64,000 bases of DNA from Jiangella sp. DSM 45060 (GTDB lineage Bacteria; Actinomycetota; Actinomycetes; Jiangellales; Jiangellaceae): contig NZ_LT629771.1 in assembly GCF_900105175.1 (NCBI RefSeq), forward strand, positions 1,178,001 through 1,242,000. Direction: 5' to 3'. Made by a program: the position numbers and the translations under genes. Below, one piece after another: positions 25,381 through 32,658 of this stretch. Below the pieces are notes generated by a model. The model saw nothing but the letters and a program-made list of their open reading frames with translations, made no database searches and was not told where the DNA came from. Numbering within the stretch: the stretch's first letter is position 1; each line of letters opens with the position of its first letter.

Positions 25381-25600
25381 CCGAGGTCCAGCGTCCCGAA
25401 GAAGCCGCCGAGCTGCGCCGCGCCAACCGCGACCTTCCAGGCAAGGGATGGGGCTGGATCTCCCTGGAAGCGGCCACGCCCCACGCCGGCGGCGAGTGGA
25501 CCATCACCGGAAAGGCCCGAGACGACCGGCCGCTGAAGCAACGCGAGATCGGCGACGTCCGTAAGATCCCGTCGCCGCCAGAACTCGGGGACGGCCGGAG
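25381..25600. other. Non-coding or remnant stretch between the DUF1330 pseudogene and the tRNA terminator
   Basis: One frame stays open on the plus strand with a few plausible coding segments (EEAAELRRANRDLPGKG, GGEWTITGKARDDRP) but has no start codon or SD, and I recognise no family. It may be a gene remnant. Nothing else is supported here. Confidence 0.4.
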
Positions 25601-25606
25601 AGACGA

Positions 25607-25647
25607 AAGCGCCCCTCACCCGGCGTTTCCGCAGGTGAGGGGCGCTT
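25607..25647 (-). terminator. Terminator downstream of tRNA-Glu (dispersed-repeat type)
   Basis: On the minus strand a 14-base stem AAGCGCCCCTCACC pairs with GGTGAGGGGCGCTT across a short loop, and TTTCGTCT follows. It sits directly after the tRNA-Glu 3' end. The whole element, including the loop sequence, recurs at 51229-51272 in the opposite genome orientation. Confidence 0.75.
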
Positions 25648-25652
25648 CTCTG

Positions 25653-25725
25653 TAGCCCCGACGGGATTCGAACCCGCGCTACCGCCTTGAGAGGGCGGCG
25701 TGCTAGGCCGCTACACAACGGGGCC
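25653..25725 (-). tRNA. trnE: tRNA-Glu (anticodon CTC)
   Basis: The cloverleaf folds fully. The acceptor GGCCCCG pairs with CGGGGCT (one G-U at the end). The D arm contains TAGCGGCCTA. The anticodon stem GCCGC/GCGGT-type pairing encloses the loop CTCTCAA with anticodon CTC, and the T arm has GGTTCGAATCC. CCA is not encoded. It lies 89 bases downstream of tRNA-Gln on the same strand, with a strong terminator behind it. Confidence 0.95.
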
Positions 25726-25814
25726 GTTGCGACCGAGGTCGCGAGGTGAAACTGTACCCGAGCCTTGCTCCGACTCCAAACCGGCTGGAGATCGTCGCGA
25801 GGCCGTGCCGGGCG

Positions 25815-25886
25815 CTGGGGTACCAGGACTCGAACCTAGACTAACTGAACCAGAATCAGTCGTGCTGCCAATTACACCATACCCCA
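25815..25886 (-). tRNA. trnQ: tRNA-Gln (anticodon CTG)
   Basis: The acceptor TGGGGTA pairs with TACCCCA, the U1-A72 pair being typical of tRNA-Gln. The anticodon stem ACTGA/TCAGT encloses TTCTGGT with anticodon CTG, and the T loop reads GGTTCGAGTCC. CCA is not encoded. It lies 148 bases after gltX on the same strand, so a gltX-trnQ-trnE transcript is possible. Confidence 0.95.
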
Positions 25887-26034
25887 CTGGATCGGGCGGG
25901 TATCCCGCTCGACCGCCCGGTAAGGATAGCGGTCGGAGGGGGTCCGATCCAAACCGGCTGGACGGCCGCGCCGCAGCTCAGCGAGACGTGGGGAACATCA
26001 CCACGAAACGGGCGGCGACGCGGCCGAAGGCTGG

Positions 26035-27564
26035 TCAGCCGATGCGGGCGAGGGCGGCGTCGAGGCGGGTGAGGGTGCGGTCGCGGCCGAGCAGCTCCAG
26101 CGACTCGAACAGCGGCGGCGACACCCGGCGCCCGGTGACGGCGACGCGGACGGGGCCGAAGGCGTGCTTGGGCTTCAGGCCCAGCTCGTCGACGAGCGCC
26201 GAGCGCAGCCCCGCCTCGATCGTCTCCGTCGACCACTTCTCCAGCGACGCCAGCCGGTCGCGGGCGGCGAGCAGCACCGGCCGCGCGGCGTCCGTCAGCA
26301 CCTTGCCGACGGCGTCCTCGTCGAACGCGACGGCGCCGGGGGCGAACAGGAAGCCGAGCATGCCGACCGCTTCGTCGAGCACCGTCATGCGCTCCTGGAC
26401 GAGCGGGGTGGCGGCGCGCAGCAGCTCCAGCGAGGCGTCCGGCACGGGAGCCGGCAGCACCCCGGCCGCCTGCAGGTACGGCACCATCCGGTCGGCGAGG
26501 TCGTCAGAGGACAGCCGGCGCAGCCAGACGCCGTTGATGGCCTCGGCCTTCTTGAGGTCGAACCGGGCCGACGCGGAGTTGACGCGGGTGACGTCGAAGG
26601 CGGCGGCCATCTCGTCCATGGAGAAGACCTCGACGTCGTCGCCGATGGACCAGCCGAGCAGGGCGAGGTAGTTGAGCAGGCCCTCGGGCAGGAACCCGCG
26701 GTCGCGGTAGAGCTGCAGCGACGACTCCGGGTCGCGCTTGGACAGCTTGCGGTTGCCCTCGCCCGTGACCAGCGGCAGGTGCCCGAACCGCGGCAGCGGC
26801 CCGGACGCGAACCCGATGTCGCGCAGCGCCTGGTGCAGGACGAGCTGGCGCGGCGTCGACGACAGCAGGTCCTCGCCGCGCAGCACGTGCGTGATGCCCA
26901 TCAGCGCGTCGTCGACCGGGTTGACCAGCGGGTAGAGCGGCCGGCCGTTGGCGCGGACGATGACGTAGTCGAACAGGTTGAACCGGTCGACGGTGATCTC
27001 GCCGCGGATGAGGTCGACGAACGTGACGTCCTGGTCGGGCATGCGCAGCCGCAGGACAGGCATGCGGCCCTCGTCGACGAACGCGGCGATCTCGGCGTCG
27101 GACAGCGACCGGCACTTGCCGTCGTACCCGCTCGGCTTCCCGGCCGCCCGGGCCGCCTCGCGCCGCTCGTCCAGCTCCTCGGGCGTGCAGTAGCAGTGGT
27201 ACGCGTGCCCGGTCTCGCGCAGCCGCTCCGCCGCGGACGCGTAGATCTCGTGCCGCAGCGACTGCCGGTACGGCGCATACGGGCCGTCGACGTCGGGCCC
27301 CTCGTCCCAGTGCAGCCCGAGCCAGCGCAGCGCCTCGAGCATCGCCTCGTACGACTCCTCGCTGTCGCGCGCGGCGTCGGTGTCCTCGATGCGGAACACG
27401 AACGTGCCGCCGAAGTGACGCGAGAAGGCCGAGTTGTAGAGGGCGGTGCGGATCACGCCCACGTGCGGGTTGCCCGTGGGGGACGGGGAGAAGCGCACGC
27501 GGACGTCGGCCGGCGCGACGTCGCCGAGCACCAGAGCGTCCGACGAGCCGGAGCCGTCAGTCAC
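26035..27564 (-). CDS. gltX: Glutamyl-tRNA synthetase, 509 aa
   Basis: This is a class I synthetase. The HIGH-type motif is [11 protein letters not shown] (26-36), the Glu-pocket region contains FVFRIEDTD, and the KMSKS-type motif is KLSKRDP (about residue 270). The C-terminal helical anticodon-binding domain ends at [11 protein letters not shown]. Actinobacteria generally lack GlnRS and use a non-discriminating GluRS plus GatCAB, so this enzyme probably charges both tRNA-Glu and tRNA-Gln; the clustering with exactly those two tRNA genes fits. GTG 27564 has AAAGGTGA upstream. It is likely co-transcribed with the FAH-family gene 50 bases upstream. Confidence 0.96.
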   Translation of the reverse strand: MTDGSGSSDALVLGDVAPADVRVRFSPSPTGNPHVGVIRTALYNSAFSRHFGGTFVFRIEDTDAARDSEESYEAMLEALRWLGLHWDEGPDVDGPYAPYRQSLRHEIYASAAERLRETGHAYHCYCTPEELDERREAARAAGKPSGYDGKCRSLSDAEIAAFVDEGRMPVLRLRMPDQDVTFVDLIRGEITVDRFNLFDYVIVRANGRPLYPLVNPVDDALMGITHVLRGEDLLSSTPRQLVLHQALRDIGFASGPLPRFGHLPLVTGEGNRKLSKRDPESSLQLYRDRGFLPEGLLNYLALLGWSIGDDVEVFSMDEMAAAFDVTRVNSASARFDLKKAEAINGVWLRRLSSDDLADRMVPYLQAAGVLPAPVPDASLELLRAATPLVQERMTVLDEAVGMLGFLFAPGAVAFDEDAVGKVLTDAARPVLLAARDRLASLEKWSTETIEAGLRSALVDELGLKPKHAFGPVRVAVTGRRVSPPLFESLELLGRDRTLTRLDAALARIG

Positions 27565-27614
27565 AGCAGATCACCTTTGGTTTCGGGGAGGAACGGATGG
27601 ACGGCAGGCTACCG

Positions 27615-28397
27615 TCAGTCGGCGGCGACGACGGGGTTGGCCAGCACGCCGATCCCCTCGACGGTGACGGCGACGTGGTCGCCCGCCGTGATTGGCCCGA
27701 CGCCCGCCGGCGTGCCGGTGAGGATGACGTCGCCGGGCAGCAGCGTGAACGCCGCGCTGATGTATTCGATGAGCGTCGCGACGTCGAAGATCAGCTGCGA
27801 CGTGCGGCCGTGCTGGCGCTCCTCGCCGCCGACGCGGCAGCGCACCGCGAGGTCGGCCGGGTCGAGGTCGGTCTCGATCCACGGCCCGAGCGGGCAGAAC
27901 GTGTCGAAGCCCTTGGCCCGGGCCCACTGGTTGTCCGTCTTCTGCAGGTCGCGCGCGGTGACGTCGTTGCCGCAGGTGTAGCCGAAGATCACCTCGGACA
28001 CGCGGTCGCGCGGCACAGACTTCGCGATGCGCCCGATGACGACGGCCAGCTCGGCCTCGTGGTGCACATTGCTCGACTGCGGCGGCAGCACGATCGGCTC
28101 GTCCGGCCCGATGACGGACGTGTTCGGCTTGAGGAACAGCAGCGGCTGCTCGGGCAGCGGATTGGACATCTCGGCGGCGTGGTCGGCGTAGTTGCGCCCG
28201 ACGCCGATGACCTTGCTGCGCGGGATGACCGGCGCCAGCAGCCGCACGTCCTCGAGCGCCAGCTTCTCGCCGGTCAGCTGCGGCGTCCGGTAGAGCGGGT
28301 CGCCTTCGAGGACCGCGATGACGGTCGCTCCGCTGTCGTCCTGTCCCACCGCTCCGAAGCGTGGGTCGTCCCCGGTCGTGAACCTCGCGATACGCAC
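27615..28397 (-). CDS. Fumarylacetoacetate hydrolase family protein, 260 aa
   Basis: This protein has the FAH fold with the metal/active-site motifs KVIGVGRNYADHAAEM, FLKPNTSVIGP, VHHEAELAVVIG (Glu ligands), GYTCGNDVTARDLQ and DVILTGTPAGVGP. Members hydrolyse or decarboxylate 2-keto acids such as acylpyruvates, so it could be an acylpyruvase or oxaloacetate decarboxylase. GTG 28397 begins the conserved domain; no SD is present and TACCCT (28405-28410, minus strand) is 7 bases upstream, predicting a leaderless mRNA. Relatives sit beside gltX in many actinomycetes. Confidence 0.92.
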   Translation of the reverse strand: MRIARFTTGDDPRFGAVGQDDSGATVIAVLEGDPLYRTPQLTGEKLALEDVRLLAPVIPRSKVIGVGRNYADHAAEMSNPLPEQPLLFLKPNTSVIGPDEPIVLPPQSSNVHHEAELAVVIGRIAKSVPRDRVSEVIFGYTCGNDVTARDLQKTDNQWARAKGFDTFCPLGPWIETDLDPADLAVRCRVGGEERQHGRTSQLIFDVATLIEYISAAFTLLPGDVILTGTPAGVGPITAGDHVAVTVEGIGVLANPVVAAD

Positions 28398-28579
28398 GTG
28401 GGTGAGGGTATCTCGACCGGGCACACACCCCTGGGGATCCTGGTGGTGGTGGCGTCGAGGAGCCGGTCGATCGGGCCGGCCGTTGTGGCCGGTATGTGGC
28501 CACAAGTGGAGCTAGCCTGCTGGCATGTCCGCCGGCACCGGCACCCGAGCGCTCGAACTCACGGATGAAGGACACGCGG

Positions 28580-29815
28580 ATGCCGAAGTCTGACCCGCCG
28601 GCCGTTCGGCTGGTGACCGATCAGGAGCGTCGCACCCGAATCGGCGTCAGGCAGGCTCTCGCCGGATCGTCGAGGGTTCGCACCCCCGAAGACGCGGCCC
28701 GATCGGTCGTCTGCCTGCACGCGACCGACCCGCCGAGCGTGCACCTGTCGTGCTGGGCGCGCAGCGACACACTGAGCATCGATGACGTGGAGCGGGCGCT
28801 CTACGAGACCCGGTCGCTGGTGCGGCAGCAGTCCATGCGCGAGACGATCTTCGTGTTCCCCCGCGATCTCGTCCCGGCCGTGTGGGGCAGCGCCGCCGCG
28901 CGCGTCGCCGCCGTGTCCCGCAAGCGGCTCATCAGGGACCTCGAACGCTGGGGCACCGTGCCGGAAGGGGACGGCGCCGCCTGGCTCCAAGGCGCTGCGA
29001 ACGCCGTCCTGGCTCACCTCGCCGACGGGGTGCCGCGCTCCTCGAAGCAACTGCGCGAGGAGGTGCCGGAGGCCGGCGGGTTCATCGTGCCGTTCCCCGA
29101 CAAGACCTGGGGCGGCAAGGTGGCGATCGCGCCGAGACTGCTGGCCCAGCTCAGCATGGACGGTGTGGTCGCTCGGGCCGGCAACGCGGGAGCGTGGTAC
29201 ACGAGCCGGCCATTGTGGACGACGACCGAGGCCTGGTGGGGCGGTGACGTTCCCCACGCACTCGAATCGCGACAGGGCTATGCCGAGCTGGTGAACCGGT
29301 GGCTGTGGTCCTACGGTCCAGGCACGGTCGAGGACATCACCTGGTGGCTCGGCAGCACCAAGGCGACGGTGGGCACGGCCCTTCAGGATCTCGGCGCGCG
29401 GAAGGTGACCCTGGAGAACGGCTCGATCGGCTGGCTGCGGCACGACGACCTCGACCCAGTCGATGATCCCGAGCCCTGGGTCGCTCTGCTGCCCCTTCTC
29501 GACCCCACCATCATGGGCTGGAAGGAACGCGACTTCTTCCTCGGACCGCACGGACCCCAGCTGTTCGACAGCGCCGGCAACGCCGGCACCACGGCCTGGG
29601 TCGATGGGCGCGTCGTCGGAGTCTGGGTCCAGGACGCCGAAGGAGTCGTGCAGCTCAGACTCCTGGAAGAGATCACCGCGCCGGCTCGCGACGCGCTGCA
29701 CGCCGAGGCCCGGCGGCTCACCGAATCGTTGGACGGTCAGCGAGTCTTCACGGTCTACCCCTCGCCCGCCATGCAACCCGGGCCGCAGCGCGATCAGCGA
29801 GCAGGTCAGGTCTGA
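28580..29815 (+). CDS. Winged-helix DNA-binding domain protein (HTH_42 / AlkZ-like), 411 aa
   Basis: The protein belongs to the HTH_42 group of AlkX/AlkZ-type proteins. It opens with ERRTRIGVRQALAG, then CLHATDPPSVHLSCWAR, ALYETRSLVRQQSMRETIFVF, and later LLDPTIMGWKERDFFLG and GNAGTTAWVDGRVVGVW, the usual C-terminal landmarks. Some members (AlkZ, YcaQ) are DNA glycosylases for crosslinks or bulky adducts; I cannot confirm the QxQ/QxD catalytic motif here (RQQSMRETI is the closest). ATG 28580 is chosen because AAGGA stands 7 bases upstream; ATG 28565 is possible. It converges with the DUF1801 gene, overlapping by 10 bases. Confidence 0.85.
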   Translation: MPKSDPPAVRLVTDQERRTRIGVRQALAGSSRVRTPEDAARSVVCLHATDPPSVHLSCWARSDTLSIDDVERALYETRSLVRQQSMRETIFVFPRDLVPAVWGSAAARVAAVSRKRLIRDLERWGTVPEGDGAAWLQGAANAVLAHLADGVPRSSKQLREEVPEAGGFIVPFPDKTWGGKVAIAPRLLAQLSMDGVVARAGNAGAWYTSRPLWTTTEAWWGGDVPHALESRQGYAELVNRWLWSYGPGTVEDITWWLGSTKATVGTALQDLGARKVTLENGSIGWLRHDDLDPVDDPEPWVALLPLLDPTIMGWKERDFFLGPHGPQLFDSAGNAGTTAWVDGRVVGVWVQDAEGVVQLRLLEEITAPARDALHAEARRLTESLDGQRVFTVYPSPAMQPGPQRDQRAGQV

Positions 29816-30156
29816 TCCAGCCGGACGGCCTGGGTGATGTAGTCGCTCAGTGCTGCTTCGTCGACGTCTTCGAGCTTCTTGAGCTTGACGTGGCGGGTCT
29901 TCTTGCCGACGCCGTCGAGGAGCCCGTGGGTGTCGGTGAACTCCGCGCCGCGTTCGAAGGCGAACGTGAGGTGGGTCTTGCTGGCGCTGATGATCGCGAG
30001 CGCCTTGCGGGCCTTCCACGCCAGTGACCCGTACATGATGACTTCGGCGGCCTCGGGTGCGTGGGTGCGCATCAGCTCGCGCAGGCTGGCGACGATGGGC
30101 TGGTGCGCCGGCGCGATGCGGGTCTGGACGTAGGTTTCGATGGCCTCGGTGGTCAT
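29806..30156 (-). CDS. DUF1801-family protein, 116 aa
   Basis: The single domain is a YdhG-like/DUF1801 fold: IAPAHQPIVASLRELMRTHA, the VIMYGSLAWKARKA core and TGVGKKTRH-type basic patch (LDGVGKKTRHVKLKKLEDVD). Function is unknown; such proteins resemble the iron chaperone frataxin in fold but without defined activity. ATG 30156 has AGGAG. Its 5' side faces the regulatory region of the carbohydrate locus. Confidence 0.85.
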   Translation of the reverse strand: MTTEAIETYVQTRIAPAHQPIVASLRELMRTHAPEAAEVIMYGSLAWKARKALAIISASKTHLTFAFERGAEFTDTHGLLDGVGKKTRHVKLKKLEDVDEAALSDYITQAVRLDQT

Positions 30157-30276
30157 GGCGCTCCTGGATCGGGTCGAATGGTCGTCGAACGATCTCCTGA
30201 GCGTCCGGGACTGTCAACAGATCGAGCTCGGCCGCAGCGAATCTCCGATCTGTGGCTGGCATGCACACGCGTGTAA

Positions 30277-30311
30277 ATGTATTGACATTCAGGTCTTATG
30301 AACATAAGGTC
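30277..30311 (+). promoter_or_regulatory. Promoter and two overlapping operators of the carbohydrate locus start
   Basis: A consensus -35 TTGACA (30283-30288), 17-base spacer and -10 TAAGGT (30306-30311) point towards the glycosidase-like gene. Two inverted repeats lie on it: AATGT / ACATT around ATTG (30277-30290), covering the -35, and CTTATG / CATAAG around AA (30296-30309), overlapping the -10. The first matches the core of the operator at 44581-44602 beside the GntR gene. The rest of the 248-base gap from 30157 to 30404 shows no gene. Confidence 0.75.
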
Positions 30312-30404
30312 GAGCGGCGAGGGCCGCTTCCGTGACGTCGTTGCGTGCGTCGTCGGGTGCCGGCATGTGCCTTGTCGCGTTCGACTAGACCTTGAGGATG
30401 AACG

Positions 30405-32432
30405 GTGACCAACGATCAGTACGAGTTCGTTCGTGAAGCCGACGAGTGGACGCTGAGGCGCGACGGTGCCCCGGTCCTGCGAGTGCTGGGGCGCGCGGGG
30501 GCCAGCGACAGTTTCACGCCGATCGAGAACGGGTTCTGGCTGTGGGAGCGCGTGTGCGACGAGCCGACCGACTCGATGCGGATGGAGCTCGAGACGGCGT
30601 TCACGCCGGAATTCACGATGGTGCCGGGCATCAGCTACAACGGCAACGGCTGGGGAGACACACCCGAGTACGTGGGTGACCGGGCCTCCGACGGCACACC
30701 CTGGACGTGGGCGTGGCACCGCTGCACGATCCCCGCGTGCACCTACTCGGCCGCGGGTGGGCAGGCGGTCGTGCTGTCGGGAGCGCTCGACGACGCCGTC
30801 AGCTGCTCGCTCACGCGCGAGGGCGACGTCGAGCGGCACACGCTGCTGTGGCCCGAGGTCGAGGGCCCGCAGGTGCTCCATCGGCACTTCTGGAAGGACC
30901 CCTACCAGGGCACGATGGAGCCGAGGCGCACCTTCCAGGCGGTGATCGGCGGATTCGCGGCACCACGGGCGCACCTGGACTACCAGCCGCTGCTCGACTT
31001 CGCCTTGCGGTACTACGGCCACCCGGTCCAGGAACCGCTCGGACCGCAGCGGCTCTACGACCTGAGCATCGCGTACACCAAGTTCCTCTGGACCCAGGAG
31101 CCGGACGGTTTCATCAGCATCAACCGAGGCTGCGGCTGGCACGAGGACGTCACCGCCTTCGGCAAGACGAGGATCTCCAAGTACGAGATCGGCTGGGTCG
31201 GTCAGAGCGCGTCGCTGTCGGTGGCGCTCCTGGAGGAGTATCTGCGCAGTGGCGACGAGGACGCCCGCGACAAGGGGCTGAGCGTGCTGGACCACTGGTG
31301 CCGATTCGTGCTGCCCAACGGCATGATCCGCATCAAGTTCAACATCTCTCCCGAGGTGGACGGCGTGATGGAGACGCCCGTCGAGAAGCTGGTGCAGAGC
31401 AAGGAGCCCGGGAAGGAACTCCCGTACGAGGAGTACCACCCGGAGTTCGTCACCGGCGCCGACGGCAAGCGCATCTTCCCGATCGACGCCTGCAACCTCG
31501 GTGGTGCGGCGGAGTACCTGCTGGACGCCTATCTGCTGGCGGAGCGGGCCGGAACGCCGCGTGAGCCCTACAAGAGCGCCGCGCTGGGGATCTGTGACTT
31601 CGCACTGCGCGAGCAGAAGGCGAACGGGCAGTTCGCCAAGGCCTGGAATCCGGACGGCAGCGTGTTCCGCGAGGGCGGCACCGTCGGCTGCTTCCTCGTT
31701 CCCGCATTGCTGAGGGCGTACGAGGTCACGCACGAGGAGCGTTACCTGGAGAGCGCGAAGCGCGCGTTCGACTTCTATTACGACGAGCTGCTGCGCGACG
31801 GCTACACCACCGCCGGTGCGCTCGACACCTACTGCATCGACAAGGAGTCCTCCAGCCCGCTGTTGATCTCGGCGCTCCGCCTGCATCGGCTCACTGGTGA
31901 GCATCGCTACCTCGAGGCGGCCGAGACCACGGCGTGGTACCTGAGCACGTGGATGATGCACTTCACCGTGCGGTACCCGGAGGGCAGCCTTCTCCGCCAG
32001 GTCGGCATCGACACCTTCGGCATGACGTCGGTGTCGACGGCCCACACCGCGGTCGACCAGTACTCGCTGCACGACGTGCTGTCGTTCCTGGAGCTCGCCG
32101 AGGTCACCGGCAACGCGCAATGGCGCGAGCGGGCGCTGGCGTTGTGGGTCGGGGCCAACCAACTGGTCTCCGACGGCACCCTGACGGTCCGCGGCCGGGT
32201 CCGGCCGGCGGGCTCCCAGGACGAGGCCATCTTCCACACCCGCTGGGGCCGGCCGGTCGTGACCGAGTTCAAGCCGTGCGAATGGCTGCCGGCCTGGCCG
32301 ACGGCGTTCCGCCTGGAGGTGCTCCGCACGCTCGAGAGCTGGGACGCCCTCGAGAAGGGCCTCCCATCGATCGCCGGGGAGATCGACGTCCCGCGGCTGC
32401 CGGAGCCGGCAGCGCCGCTGGGCGTGAGTTAG
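30405..32432 (+). CDS. Six-hairpin glycosidase-like (alpha/alpha)6 protein, 675 aa
   Basis: The N-terminal ~200 residues look like a beta-sandwich (WTLRRDGAPVLRVLGR, GFWLWERVC). The following ~450 residues are helical repeats typical of an (alpha/alpha)6 toroid: YDLSIAYTKFLWTQ, NRGCGWHEDVTAF, SASLSVALLEEYLRSG, ALRLHRLTGEHRYLEAAE and DQYSLHDVLSFLELAEVTG. Such folds occur in GH families 88, 105, 127 and others; I cannot assign one. No signal peptide is present, so it is cytosolic and probably acts on imported oligosaccharides. GTG 30405 has GAGGA 6 bases upstream. It is the first gene of the locus. Confidence 0.8.
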   Translation: MTNDQYEFVREADEWTLRRDGAPVLRVLGRAGASDSFTPIENGFWLWERVCDEPTDSMRMELETAFTPEFTMVPGISYNGNGWGDTPEYVGDRASDGTPWTWAWHRCTIPACTYSAAGGQAVVLSGALDDAVSCSLTREGDVERHTLLWPEVEGPQVLHRHFWKDPYQGTMEPRRTFQAVIGGFAAPRAHLDYQPLLDFALRYYGHPVQEPLGPQRLYDLSIAYTKFLWTQEPDGFISINRGCGWHEDVTAFGKTRISKYEIGWVGQSASLSVALLEEYLRSGDEDARDKGLSVLDHWCRFVLPNGMIRIKFNISPEVDGVMETPVEKLVQSKEPGKELPYEEYHPEFVTGADGKRIFPIDACNLGGAAEYLLDAYLLAERAGTPREPYKSAALGICDFALREQKANGQFAKAWNPDGSVFREGGTVGCFLVPALLRAYEVTHEERYLESAKRAFDFYYDELLRDGYTTAGALDTYCIDKESSSPLLISALRLHRLTGEHRYLEAAETTAWYLSTWMMHFTVRYPEGSLLRQVGIDTFGMTSVSTAHTAVDQYSLHDVLSFLELAEVTGNAQWRERALALWVGANQLVSDGTLTVRGRVRPAGSQDEAIFHTRWGRPVVTEFKPCEWLPAWPTAFRLEVLRTLESWDALEKGLPSIAGEIDVPRLPEPAAPLGVS

Positions 32433-32446
32433 ACCCGATCCGACCG

Positions 32447-32502
32447 CCCCGCCGACGGGGGCACAGCACTGAGGGCCGTGGCTGACCAGCCGCGGCCCTC
32501 AG
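32447..32502 (+). terminator. Tandem hairpins after the six-hairpin glycosidase gene
   Basis: A small hairpin CCCCG / CGGGG (32447-32460) is followed by a strong 15-base-pair stem beginning CTGAGGGCCG and ending CGGCCCTCAG (32469-32502, four-base loop, one G-T pair). No long T-run follows. Stem length and the position 36 bases after the stop suggest termination. Confidence 0.6.
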
Positions 32503-32534
32503 TCGCGCTTCCCGGGATCGCCCGACGCGAACCT

Positions 32535-32588
32535 TTGACCTCCTCCACGAGGACCGCTACGGTGACGTTAGAACAACTCAATTGTTCT
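32535..32588 (+). promoter_or_regulatory. Promoter and operator of the secreted GH43-like gene
   Basis: A -35 TTGACC (32535-32540) and -10 TACGGT (32558-32563) are 17 bases apart. A perfect inverted repeat, AGAACAA and TTGTTCT around CTCAA (32570-32588), sits on the predicted start of transcription, a classical repression site. It differs from the operator at 30277 and 44581 but shares CAACTCAAT (32574-32582) with the gntR upstream region. Confidence 0.7.
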
Positions 32589-32658
32589 TACATTTGCACC
32601 GCAGGCGACATCCACTCTCGTGGAGACCCGAGCACCCACTCACCCCCGTGGAGCCCCG

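Noticed and set aside
25381-25600. Possible IS3-type transposase remnant suggested by EEAAELRRANRDL
   Set aside because: Short, low-specificity match; no inverted repeats, DDE motif or start codon.
30153-32237. A 694-codon antisense frame over the six-hairpin gene
   Set aside because: No coding motifs; the sense strand has promoter, SD and a folded-protein composition.
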